Shown piece after piece: positions 17,935-28,081 of a DNA stretch of 64,000 nucleotides; positions within the stretch are counted from its first letter, which is position 1, and each line of letters begins with the position of its first letter. The notes under the pieces are model-generated. The model did no database searches. It was not told the origin of the DNA and was given only the letters and a program-made list of their open reading frames with translations. The DNA is from Methylophilus sp. TWE2 (GTDB lineage Bacteria; Pseudomonadota; Gammaproteobacteria; Burkholderiales; Methylophilaceae). The translations under genes were made by a program, and so were the position numbers. Location of the stretch: positions 2,971,839 through 3,035,838 of the forward strand of contig NZ_CP012020.1 in assembly GCF_001183865.1 (NCBI RefSeq). The letters run 5' to 3'.

Positions 17935-18609
17935 TTAAATGTGTACTTGCTGACTACGCCAAAGTGGGAAAGAACTATATTTTTGAGCGTCAATATTACT
18001 GACAAAAAACACTTGGGCCAGGCGTGAGTCTTTGAGGGTTTTGCCAAAAAAATTATTAGCCGCATGAAAATGTCTTCCCTCATAAAGAATTAAAGTGTTG
18101 TAGACATTATTAATCCGTACGATCTCGTCAAACATGTCATGATAACCCGTGTCCATTTTAACGTTACCGTCAGCAAATCTTTTGTCGTTTTCTTTCAAGG
18201 CTTTTTCATAACTAGTCTGATCAAATGTTTTATTTGGTCTAAAAAGTGAAGTGCCAGAATCGAGTGGTGCGTCAGGACTTAAATACAAAACAGCCGCAAA
18301 GACTGCATTTCCGTCAGTGTGGATAACACCACGACCGTATTCTTCACTCACACTCTGAAAGTTGGTTGAAATCGCCCAGCGCATGCGTTCATATTCAGCG
18401 TTATGAAACAATGAAATAATCTTCGTGCTGACTTTCTCGAACAAAGGTTTGTTAATGACCGATAAATCCTTAGTCCTGGCGCCAGGGAATACATACGGCA
18501 CATCTTTTAACTGATGCCGGTATTGATATTTCTGGTTTAGTGCAAAAGTACGCACTGCATCAGGATCTTCATAAAAATTTTCAACAATAGTGACTGGATA
18601 TAAATTCAT
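17935..18609 (-). CDS. DUF6445-type protein, probable Fe(II)/2-oxoglutarate oxygenase fold
   Basis: 224 residues. The pattern H-x-D in GVIHTDGNAVFAAVLYLSP, a distal His in GRHFHAANNFFG, and an Arg in SRLAQVFFV follows the HxD...H...R metal and co-substrate signature of 2OG-Fe(II) oxygenases such as prolyl-hydroxylase-like proteins. The family assignment to DUF6445 is from memory. No substrate is predictable. It lies downstream of the porin gene on the same strand but behind a strong terminator, so it either has its own promoter in the 40 bp before its ATG or depends on read-through. It converges on ntrC with a 5-bp gap. Confidence 0.55.
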   Translation of the reverse strand: MNLYPVTIVENFYEDPDAVRTFALNQKYQYRHQLKDVPYVFPGARTKDLSVINKPLFEKVSTKIISLFHNAEYERMRWAISTNFQSVSEEYGRGVIHTDGNAVFAAVLYLSPDAPLDSGTSLFRPNKTFDQTSYEKALKENDKRFADGNVKMDTGYHDMFDEIVRINNVYNTLILYEGRHFHAANNFFGKTLKDSRLAQVFFVSNIDAQKYSSFPLWRSQQVHI

Positions 18610-18648
18610 AATGCATTAAATACAATTGCTAGAACATCGGGAAATATA

Positions 18649-18678
18649 AAAAAACGGCAACCGAAGTTGCCGTTTTTT
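18649..18678 (-). terminator. Bidirectional terminator after porin gene
   Basis: A 13-bp stem (18649-18661 with 18666-18678) has the stable UUCG loop when read on the minus strand, and T tracts on both strands. It follows the porin stop by about 40 bp. Confidence 0.9.
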
Positions 18679-18715
18679 CTTACTTTTAATTTATGCAGAA
18701 TACTCTGCTATTAAA

Positions 18716-19918
18716 TTAGAAGAACAGGATAGCACCCAGAGAGATGGTTTTTGCACGTGCTTCCAAATCTGTCAATACACGTCTGTCCAACTCACGCTCA
18801 GTCTGTGAGTATTCAGCAACCAAGTTCAAGTGTTTGGTCAGTGGGTGATAAGCACCAACTGTCCACATAGAGTCTTGAACTTCGCTGAATGTATCAACAC
18901 CGTTACCCTCTAATGTGGAACGACCATAGCTTACGCCCAATTTAGTACCAACACCTGGTAATGCGTAAGTACCTTGTACATACCACTGATCAGATTCACG
19001 TGTGTTACCAACTGCGTCCAAACCACCTTGGAATTGCAGTGTTTGGCCGATACCGTCGCCTTTACCGTAGTAACCTGTCAAGCCAAAGCCAGCCACGTTA
19101 ACGGTTGTACCCAAGTCCCATGCCCAGGCTCTTTCTTTACCACCAACGCCGCCAACACCAGAAATGTTCTGTGACAACGCAGATGACCAGACTTTACCAG
19201 CTACGTCACCTGTCCACTCGTAAGAAGCTTTTGCTTCATAAGCAGATTGGCTACCTGAACGGTCTGTACTACCTAAGCCGCCCAATGCTGCAATTGCGTT
19301 CCAGCCTTGTGTTACACCAGCTGTGAATTGGAAGCCGTTCCAGTTTGGAGATGTGTAAGCAATCTGGGATTTCCAGTCAGCGTACATGAAACCTGTACCG
19401 ATACGACCCAATGTAGTTGTGTTACCAGCCAGGTTACCAGCGCCAGCACCAACACCCAGCAATGTCATATCGTTCAAGATTGCGTCTGAAGCATAAATAC
19501 CCAGATCTTTACCAACCTTGATAGAACCCCATGAAGCATCACCGAATGTCAAGAATGCCTGACGGTTTTCTTGTTGTGAACCTTGCACACCTGAGTTAGA
19601 TGTAGAGGCACCTGGGTTGATGCTGATTGTGAAACCAACATCCAGGTCGTTCTGACGTGTTTTACCAGAAACGCTCAGGTAGTTTGGCAACAGACCTGTA
19701 GTGATGTTGTTTTGTGAGCTAGCGTCACCAGCACCCAGACCCAGAGGACCTGTACCAGCACCTGTATCACCAGTGAATTTTGTGGTTGTGTAGTAAGCGT
19801 TAACAACGCCACCGATGTCCAGAGTCCAGTCACCAGCTGGGATAGTGATGCCAGCTTGTGCGCCAGTAGCGGCAGCGAACAGAGCTGCTGCAACTGCAAC
19901 GTTCAATTTTGTATTCAT
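18716..19918 (-). CDS. Outer-membrane porin (Gram-negative porin family)
   Basis: 400 residues from the ATG at 19918 (MNTKLNVAVAAALFAAATGAQA), behind TTTTGGAGATTCGT as ribosome binding site; the longer frame from 19945 is unlikely. It has a signal peptide of about 22 residues. The mature chain alternates polar and aromatic residues as in a beta-barrel, includes WGSIKVGKDLGIYASDAI, typical of betaproteobacterial trimeric porins, and ends in ISLGAILFF, with the C-terminal Phe used for outer-membrane assembly. It would be a general diffusion channel. Codon use is very uniform (GTT, ACC/ACA preference), as expected for a highly expressed gene. Confidence 0.88.
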   Translation of the reverse strand: MNTKLNVAVAAALFAAATGAQAGITIPAGDWTLDIGGVVNAYYTTTKFTGDTGAGTGPLGLGAGDASSQNNITTGLLPNYLSVSGKTRQNDLDVGFTISINPGASTSNSGVQGSQQENRQAFLTFGDASWGSIKVGKDLGIYASDAILNDMTLLGVGAGAGNLAGNTTTLGRIGTGFMYADWKSQIAYTSPNWNGFQFTAGVTQGWNAIAALGGLGSTDRSGSQSAYEAKASYEWTGDVAGKVWSSALSQNISGVGGVGGKERAWAWDLGTTVNVAGFGLTGYYGKGDGIGQTLQFQGGLDAVGNTRESDQWYVQGTYALPGVGTKLGVSYGRSTLEGNGVDTFSEVQDSMWTVGAYHPLTKHLNLVAEYSQTERELDRRVLTDLEARAKTISLGAILFF

Positions 19919-19970
19919 ACGAATCTCCAAAAATGTTGTTTTCACAACTTGTGTAAGGATATTGCTTGCT

Positions 19971-19997
19971 AAGATAAGCGCTAAAAACGCTTATCTT
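19971..19997 (-). promoter_or_regulatory. Perfect hairpin in porin upstream region
   Basis: AGATAAGCG (19972-19980) and CGCTTATCT (19988-19996) form a 9-10 bp stem with a 7-base loop, about 55-80 bp before the porin ATG. It could be an operator dyad or, if transcribed, a leader hairpin of the porin mRNA. The rest of 19919-20278 holds several TTGCAA/TGCAC-rich stretches but no feature I can name. Confidence 0.4.
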
Positions 19998-20278
19998 TTA
20001 GAACTCCCTCAGATCCGCTCCAGGCATTTCCAAGAAGGTCAGTGCAATTTTTGCAAATGCGGCACTCTGGGCGCAAGTGAATACGTCAAATTGCTTAGTG
20101 CAAGTTTGGTTTGTTGCGGATTTGCAACAATATGGCTACTTTGCACAAATGAAAAGGAACGTTTTTACAGGGCTATTCAAATTAAATTTACCTAAAAGTT
20201 TCTGCTAGCATAGCAATGCTTTACACTACTCTTAGCCATCCGCTTCCTTTTTATTTTAACTATTATCCGGGATTCAAC

Positions 20279-20761
20279 ATGATTTCTGACATTCAGTTAT
20301 GTAGTCGTTTTATTGATACATTAGACTGGATTTGCCAAGTGCTGATCAGACACTCCGATGACTTTCATGTTGCTTTGGTAAGAATTGCATATGGTGACGA
20401 TAACAGCCTAGGTGAGACTTATGGTGCACCAGAGGCGTTGCGCCAATTGTCGTCATTGACACATGACTTACAAAACTCTTTCAGGCGTTCGGATTTGGTG
20501 GGCAGGGAAGGGACTGACTTCTGGATACTATTCCCGTATACACGGATAAGCGACAATGTTTACGACAAGCTGCTGGATGTGATTCAGGGCTCAGAACATC
20601 ATAACTTGAATATCGTTGAGCGCGAAATTGCCATTTTCGAGTTACCGGTCATTTATACCAAAGCGTTGGTAAAACCTGATAACGGGCATTCTTTGTTGCA
20701 ACATCTCAAAACCAATCAAGCTGAGCTGGCCAGTCATGTATTTCGGCTAGCCAATCTATAA
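20279..20761 (+). CDS. Degenerate GGDEF-like domain protein
   Basis: 160 residues from the ATG at 20279 (MISDIQLCSRFIDTLDW); a frame from 20216 adds 21 residues with no clear ribosome binding site for either. The segment SFRRSDLVGREGTDFWILFPYT aligns by eye with the region around the active loop of diguanylate cyclases (R.SDL.AR.GGDEF.ILLP), with the catalytic GGDEF replaced by EGTDF. It probably cannot make c-di-GMP and may be a ligand-binding or vestigial relative. There is no signal peptide or membrane segment. It stands alone, with a palindromic intergenic element directly at its stop. Confidence 0.55.
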   Translation: MISDIQLCSRFIDTLDWICQVLIRHSDDFHVALVRIAYGDDNSLGETYGAPEALRQLSSLTHDLQNSFRRSDLVGREGTDFWILFPYTRISDNVYDKLLDVIQGSEHHNLNIVEREIAIFELPVIYTKALVKPDNGHSLLQHLKTNQAELASHVFRLANL

Positions 20762-20906
20762 AGGATACACGGAATAAGTGGCTATGCGGGCAAATTGCTG
20801 CGTTGCGCGGTACTCGCAACCTCGCTGTATACCATATATTATCTCAGTTTCTGCGTTCCGTGCGCCTTGCACTTTATCCCGCTCGCTCACTTATTACGTG
20901 TATCCT
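20762..20906. repeat. Intergenic inverted-repeat element, copy 1
   Basis: AGGATACACGGAATAAGTG (20762-20780) recurs inverted at 20888-20906 with one mismatch in 19. The 145-bp unit exactly fills the gap between the GGDEF-like stop and the convergent mutY stop. Inside are TGCTGCGTTGC and GTGCGCCTTGCAC segments that recur in similar form in the element at 51018-51136. It may be a small non-autonomous repeat and may also act as a terminator. Confidence 0.6.
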
Positions 20907-20910
20907 AAAT

Positions 20911-21954
20911 TTAAATACTCGAGAGTTGCAGCGTTTTAATTAAGGTACGTACCGGCGTTGGCAAAGCTGCGTTTATAGCATCTTGGAGTGCCAGCCACTG
21001 CATATTAGGGGGGAGTGAAGATCGCCGCCCGGTCAGCAGCAAAGGTTGTGGTGTAATCTCAAGTTTAAAATGAGTGAAGGTATGCCATAACACTGGCAAT
21101 ACTTCCAATGCTTCAACCTCCATGCGCAATCTTTGTTGCACATGCGGCACAGCAATTTGCTCAGTCGATAACTCTGGCAAACTCCACAAGCCGCCCCATA
21201 TCCCTTGGTTGGGTCGTCTTTCAAGCAGAATTTCACCCGCGTCCAGTATCATCAGCATGGTGACCTGCTTTTCTGGCAATGCTTTACGCGGTTTGGAAGC
21301 AGGCAGTCGAGCAACCTGCTGTTGCTGATAGGCGAGACACTGACTTTGCATTGGGCAATCGGTACAGCGCGGCTTACTCCGGGTACACAGCGTTGCGCCA
21401 AAATCCATCAAGCCTTGCACATAAGCGGGTAAGTCTTGCTCAGGTAACAAAGTTTCGGCAAGTTGCCAAAGCCGCTTTTCAACGTCTGGTAATCCAGGCC
21501 ATCCATCAATGGCATACAGCCTGGCCAGCACACGTTTCACATTGCCATCTAGAATGGTCTGCCGATGATTAAAGGCAAACACGCTAATCGCAGCCGCTGT
21601 GGATCGGCCTATGCCTTTGAGTGTTTGAATGGTATCGAAATCTGTGGGAAAAATACCACTATGTTCTCGCATGATGGTTTGTGCGGCATGATGCAGGTTA
21701 CGGGCACGTGAATAATAGCCCAAACCACTCCAGTAACGCATGACTTCATCTTGCTCTGCCTCGGCGAGACTGGCAATCGTCGGGAAGCGCTGCATAAAAC
21801 GGTCATAGTAGCCAATCACGGCAGACACTTGGGTTTGCTGCAGCATGATTTCAGAAACCCACACAGCGTAAGGATCTCGCGTCTGTTGCCAGGGTAAATC
21901 ATGACGGCCATGCGCCTGTTGCCAGGCGATTAATTTTTCTGCAAACGCACTCAC
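20911..21954 (-). CDS. mutY: A/G-specific adenine DNA glycosylase
   Basis: 347 residues (E. coli 350). The HhH-GPD glycosylase domain has the catalytic Glu in VSEIMLQQTQV and catalytic Asp in ILDGNVKRVLARLYAI. The [4Fe-4S] loop has cysteines in CTRSKPRCTDCPMQSQC. The C-terminal third is the Nudix-like domain that reads 8-oxoguanine. MutY removes adenine mispaired with 8-oxoG. It is 2 bp from the stop of the AsmA gene on the same strand, so they are likely co-transcribed, as in several gammaproteobacterial genomes. Confidence 0.97.
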   Translation of the reverse strand: MSAFAEKLIAWQQAHGRHDLPWQQTRDPYAVWVSEIMLQQTQVSAVIGYYDRFMQRFPTIASLAEAEQDEVMRYWSGLGYYSRARNLHHAAQTIMREHSGIFPTDFDTIQTLKGIGRSTAAAISVFAFNHRQTILDGNVKRVLARLYAIDGWPGLPDVEKRLWQLAETLLPEQDLPAYVQGLMDFGATLCTRSKPRCTDCPMQSQCLAYQQQQVARLPASKPRKALPEKQVTMLMILDAGEILLERRPNQGIWGGLWSLPELSTEQIAVPHVQQRLRMEVEALEVLPVLWHTFTHFKLEITPQPLLLTGRRSSLPPNMQWLALQDAINAALPTPVRTLIKTLQLSSI

Positions 21955-21956
21955 AA

Positions 21957-24647
21957 CTAAAAATTCAACAGCTTTTTCAAAGCCTTTTGTTTGAGCTGGT
22001 CAGCAGGTTTAGCAGGCTCGGATTCCGTCTCGCTTTCGGATTTAGCGGCATCGCCACTGTTGCTCTCGCTGGATGCTTTGCCATTGAGCAAGCCTTTTAA
22101 AGCATCGGCCTTACTACCGCCAAGCTTTTCGGTGATTGCATCCAGTGCCGCGGACTTAGCCAACGCTTGCCCAAGCGCAGCCATATCGATACCAAATTTG
22201 GGTGCAGCAAAAGTGCCTGTGATTTTCACCGGGATACCGACACTGCCAAGCTGCTCAGCCTCTTTACCGCCTTGGCCTTTGAGTGAGTTCACCAAAGTGG
22301 GTTTGGCCAGGTAATTGATCTGCTCTTTACCCATGTCTATATCGCCTTTGCTTTCACCCTTGGTCAAACGAAAAACCGGCGCCTTCATGGCGAGATCGTC
22401 ATTATGTGCCACGCCGTTTTTGATATTAAAAGTGGCGGTTAGCTCACTAAAGTCTGTTTTTTTACTCTTGTCTGCGTCAGCATTCGACTGGCCTTTCAGC
22501 ACATTAAGCTTGGCTTTAGCATCCCGGATCGCGCCAGCCAGATCAAAGCCTTTTACGGCGCCTTCGGCCATACGCAAGTCAACCGAGCCGCCCAGCGACT
22601 TTTTTAGCGCAGTCACCGTATTGCCTTGCGCTGTCACATTCAGACTCAAATTACCATTACCTGACAACATGTCATTATTAATAGTATCGACTAACATTGG
22701 GCCGACCGCGATGTTTTGCAGGTTTTGCTGAATGGCTATAACAGGGGTAGCGCGAGCATCAAGCTTGACCGATCCGCGCACCGTGCCTTGATAAACATCT
22801 ACGTTAAGCGGGTCCAGGCTGGCCAGACCATCTTGTGCCTTTAAACCGATATTGAGGTTTTTGGCTTCTGTTTTGCCATATTTGAGCCAACCAATACGAA
22901 TATTACCTTGGGCATTCAGGGCTTTTAATGCGGATAAATCAATCGCTTGCTCGGGGCTGTTTGCAGTTTTCTCAGCGGCTTTGGTTTCAGAGGCTTTCGC
23001 TTCGGCAGCGGGCAAGTAACGGTTAAGGTCCAACTTGTCGATATTCAGGTCAAACGTATACAAAGGCTTACTAAACTGGCTGATGCCCACATTGCCCTGA
23101 ATATGGCTGTCATCAAGCTTGACGTCCAGACCTTGCAAGGCGAGCTTCTGCCCATCTGCCTTGATGCCGAGATTCAGGCCTGTCAATGTATATGGGCTAT
23201 ACAAAATCTTGCCGATATTAATACTGCCATCAAGGAATAAGGTTTTTAAAGCGCTTAAATCTGCTGGCTTATCTGATTTTCCACCGGCTTTATTGCTGCC
23301 CGCCGCCGCTTCTTTTTTGCTGCCTGTATTGCCAAGCAAGGCATTTAAATTCAGCGTATCGGCATGTACTTTAAAACCGATATGCGGTGTGCTGAACCCG
23401 GCGACGCTGACATCGCCATTGAGCTTAGTCTCGGCCAGGGTTAAATCAAATGTGCTTTTGACCTGCTCCTGCTTCACGTTGGCAAGCGCCGCCAGCTTGA
23501 ATTGGCCCTGCATGACACCATTAGGCAAGGCTGGATCTTTAATATCAAACTGACCAGCGAGCGATGGCACTTCAAAGATCATATCGGCCAGGTTGGCCTT
23601 TACGGGAGAGGCGAAATGTCCTTCTACTTTGCGCGCACCCGCATTCACCTTCACATCTGCCGTCAAACCCTTGCTTTCTACCGCTTGCTGATTGCCTTTT
23701 AATTCTGCGAGTGTCACGTCGACGCCCAGATCACCATTGGCATCTTTTTGCTTGAGTGTCAGTACCACTTTTTCACTGCTGATCAATTGCGGATTCACAG
23801 CCAGGGCGGGTGCTTGCAAACTGAGCTCACGCTCAACCCCTTTGAAGTTACCCTGCATTGCCAGCTTGAGCCCAGAAACATCCAGAGCTGTTTTCGCGGC
23901 ATCCACATCTACCGCACCAATTGCGGTCACGCTTACATCCTGACCATCCAGCAGGGCTCCTTTAAGCTGTGCATCCAGGTCTTTCACTACAAAATGTTTG
24001 CCTTCAGGATCAGCCATCACATTAGCTTTGATCACTGCTTTGGCATCGACAGCGGGCTGATTTGCCACCAGGTGGAAATCAGTCGCAATATCAAACGGTT
24101 TTTTGAGCGCCACCTGGCCGGTGGTCAGGTTAAACTGGTCTATTGTATATTTGGCCCCGCTTTTTTCGTTGGTAAAACTGGCCTGGGTATTAGTGACCTT
24201 GATACCTTGAACATCAAAATTGATCTGCTGTGATTCTTCCTCTTCTTTACTCAGCAAATCATCAAAGTTAAAACTGCCATCCTCATGTTGAATGACATTG
24301 ACCTGCGCACCATTCAGGTAAACAGTATCCACAACGATTTCATTTTTGAGTAAAGGCAGCACCGCCAACGCCACTTTAGCGCTTTTAATTGCGGCGAACT
24401 GTTTATCTGACTGGTGTTCGGACAAGGTAATTTCACCTAAGTCAGCCCCGATTTTGGGCCAGAAACTCAGTTTGATATCACCCTTAATGTCCAGCGTGCG
24501 CTGTTTTTTGTCTTTGACCAACTGAATCACGGTTGGCTTGTAATCATTAGGGTTGAACGTGACTGCCAGATACACCACCAACAATAGCAATACGCCTAGC
24601 AGTGCGGCGAGAGCAAACGCGATTTTTTTAAACAGCGTACGATTCAT
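21957..24647 (-). CDS. AsmA family protein
   Basis: 896 residues. A single N-terminal membrane helix (about 8-30, IAFALAALLGVLLLLVVYLAV) anchors a long periplasmic part built of repeated beta strands, as in AsmA-like bridge-type proteins thought to influence lipid transport and outer-membrane assembly. NPNDYKPTVIQLVKDKKQRTL is the typical AsmA start. Two Ala/Lys/Glu-rich low-complexity linkers (near 450 and 560) and a Ser/Glu-rich tail are visible. The same family occurs beside mutY in other proteobacteria. Specific function in this organism is not known. Confidence 0.88.
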   Translation of the reverse strand: MNRTLFKKIAFALAALLGVLLLLVVYLAVTFNPNDYKPTVIQLVKDKKQRTLDIKGDIKLSFWPKIGADLGEITLSEHQSDKQFAAIKSAKVALAVLPLLKNEIVVDTVYLNGAQVNVIQHEDGSFNFDDLLSKEEEESQQINFDVQGIKVTNTQASFTNEKSGAKYTIDQFNLTTGQVALKKPFDIATDFHLVANQPAVDAKAVIKANVMADPEGKHFVVKDLDAQLKGALLDGQDVSVTAIGAVDVDAAKTALDVSGLKLAMQGNFKGVERELSLQAPALAVNPQLISSEKVVLTLKQKDANGDLGVDVTLAELKGNQQAVESKGLTADVKVNAGARKVEGHFASPVKANLADMIFEVPSLAGQFDIKDPALPNGVMQGQFKLAALANVKQEQVKSTFDLTLAETKLNGDVSVAGFSTPHIGFKVHADTLNLNALLGNTGSKKEAAAGSNKAGGKSDKPADLSALKTLFLDGSINIGKILYSPYTLTGLNLGIKADGQKLALQGLDVKLDDSHIQGNVGISQFSKPLYTFDLNIDKLDLNRYLPAAEAKASETKAAEKTANSPEQAIDLSALKALNAQGNIRIGWLKYGKTEAKNLNIGLKAQDGLASLDPLNVDVYQGTVRGSVKLDARATPVIAIQQNLQNIAVGPMLVDTINNDMLSGNGNLSLNVTAQGNTVTALKKSLGGSVDLRMAEGAVKGFDLAGAIRDAKAKLNVLKGQSNADADKSKKTDFSELTATFNIKNGVAHNDDLAMKAPVFRLTKGESKGDIDMGKEQINYLAKPTLVNSLKGQGGKEAEQLGSVGIPVKITGTFAAPKFGIDMAALGQALAKSAALDAITEKLGGSKADALKGLLNGKASSESNSGDAAKSESETESEPAKPADQLKQKALKKLLNF

Positions 24648-24666
24648 GACTCATACCCTAAACAAG

Positions 24667-25470
24667 TTAATGTGCAAAAAACACTAACACCAGAATCCCA
24701 AACACGATGCGATACCAGGCAAACACCGCAAATGAATGCTGGGCCACAAAACGGATCAGCGCACGAATGACCATCAACGCAGACAAAAATGAGACCACAA
24801 ATCCAATTAAAAAGATCAAGGCGTCATCAGCAGACAACAAGTCTTTTGCCTGGTACAGGTCTAGCCCGGTGGCGGCAAACATAATGGGTAGCGCCAAAAA
24901 GAATGAAAACTCGGTTGCGGTCTGACGGCTCAGGCCAAAACACATGCCACCCATAATGGTAGCGCCGGAGCGGGACATGCCAGGGAATAAAGCAAGTGAT
25001 TGCGCAAAGCCAATCTGCAGAGCCTGCTTTGCAGTGATCTGGTCAATCTCGCGCGTTTGGCCTTCAGGTGCAAATTTTTCAATGAGTAAAATCAGTATGC
25101 CGCCCACCACCAGCGCAATACCGACGGTAAATGAGGAAAACAAATGCTCTTTAATTTGATGGTGAAACGCGAGGCCAATCAGCGCCGCTGGCAAGAAAGC
25201 AATGATCAGGTTACGGACAAAATGCTGCGCATTGGTATCGGTTTGAATACGTTGTACGGTATGCCACAAGCGTTGCCGATACTCGACACAGACGGCAAGA
25301 ATAGCGCCTAATTGGATGATGATTTCAAATACATCGCGTTTATCTTTAGAGAGAAAATCCAGCCACTCCCCGGTAATGATCAAATGTCCAGTACTGCTTA
25401 CAGGAATAAACTCGGTCGCGCCTTCGACCAGGCCCATGATCACGGCCTTCAGCATCAAATAAATATCCAT
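24667..25470 (-). CDS. uppP: Undecaprenyl-diphosphatase UppP/BacA
   Basis: 267 residues with about eight membrane helices. Motifs of the family: EGATEFIPVSSTGHLII with the active-site Glu and Ser, and LALFPGMSRSGATIMGGM with the catalytic Arg. It dephosphorylates undecaprenyl diphosphate to recycle the lipid carrier of cell-wall synthesis, and confers bacitracin tolerance. It lies 19 bp upstream of the AsmA gene on the same strand. Confidence 0.96.
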   Translation of the reverse strand: MDIYLMLKAVIMGLVEGATEFIPVSSTGHLIITGEWLDFLSKDKRDVFEIIIQLGAILAVCVEYRQRLWHTVQRIQTDTNAQHFVRNLIIAFLPAALIGLAFHHQIKEHLFSSFTVGIALVVGGILILLIEKFAPEGQTREIDQITAKQALQIGFAQSLALFPGMSRSGATIMGGMCFGLSRQTATEFSFFLALPIMFAATGLDLYQAKDLLSADDALIFLIGFVVSFLSALMVIRALIRFVAQHSFAVFAWYRIVFGILVLVFFAH

Positions 25471-25573
25471 GCCTGTATTCTAGCAGAGCAATGCGACAGT
25501 GCGATGATTACGTGTTTACATAAAACAACAGGCGCCATGTTGATACAAGGCGCCTGTTTGCGGCTAACAATAA

Positions 25574-27823
<2,250 letters not shown>

Positions 27824-27864
27824 TTAAATATTGCGATAATAATTCACTATAAAAATAATTAGGT

Positions 27865-27936
27865 TCATACGCTTGCCGCATAAGCAGCCAACATTTCCTG
27901 TACAAGGGATGATTCTTGAGTTAGCCAGGCGAACAT
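27865..27936 (-). CDS. Short ORF (23 codons) upstream of katG with strong ribosome binding site
   Basis: ATG at 27936 follows GGAGGAAAT (complement of 27937-27945), a near-ideal Shine-Dalgarno. The peptide begins MFAWLTQESSLVQEM, continues as an Ala-rich helix and ends in SV. It would form an amphipathic helix with two acidic residues and no basic one. It stops 104 bp before the katG ATG on the same strand, so it may be co-transcribed with katG. It does not resemble PqqA. Whether it is translated, or is a leader peptide or a small protein, cannot be told from sequence. Confidence 0.45.
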   Translation of the reverse strand: MFAWLTQESSLVQEMLAAYAASV

Positions 27937-28029
27937 ATTTCCTCCAAAAGACTTCCTGTGTGGTGAGTGCATGGAGGGCATTCTAGGCCTCGCTGTTGAA
28001 TTTTCATAATTGTATGTTTTGATATTATT

Positions 28030-28046
28030 GATTAATAAAATTAATC
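28030..28046. promoter_or_regulatory. Dyad upstream of oxyR, possible LysR-type operator
   Basis: GATTAATAAAATTAATC is a perfect 7-bp inverted repeat with a 3-base centre, 35 bp before the oxyR ATG. Dyads of this size in a divergent promoter region are typical of LysR-family binding sites. It does not match the ATAG/CTAT OxyR motif well. Confidence 0.4.
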
Positions 28047-28081
28047 GTATTAGACTGTAGAAAATACCTTAAGAGATCACC

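Noticed and set aside
23119..23553. Plus-strand ORFs across the AsmA gene, including one of 144 codons
   Set aside because: They are complementary to the AsmA reading frame, are Ser/Leu/Pro-rich and match no family.
27865..27936. The 23-codon ORF as PqqA, the PQQ precursor peptide
   Set aside because: The required Glu and Tyr spacing (E-x3-Y) is absent and no pqq gene is nearby.
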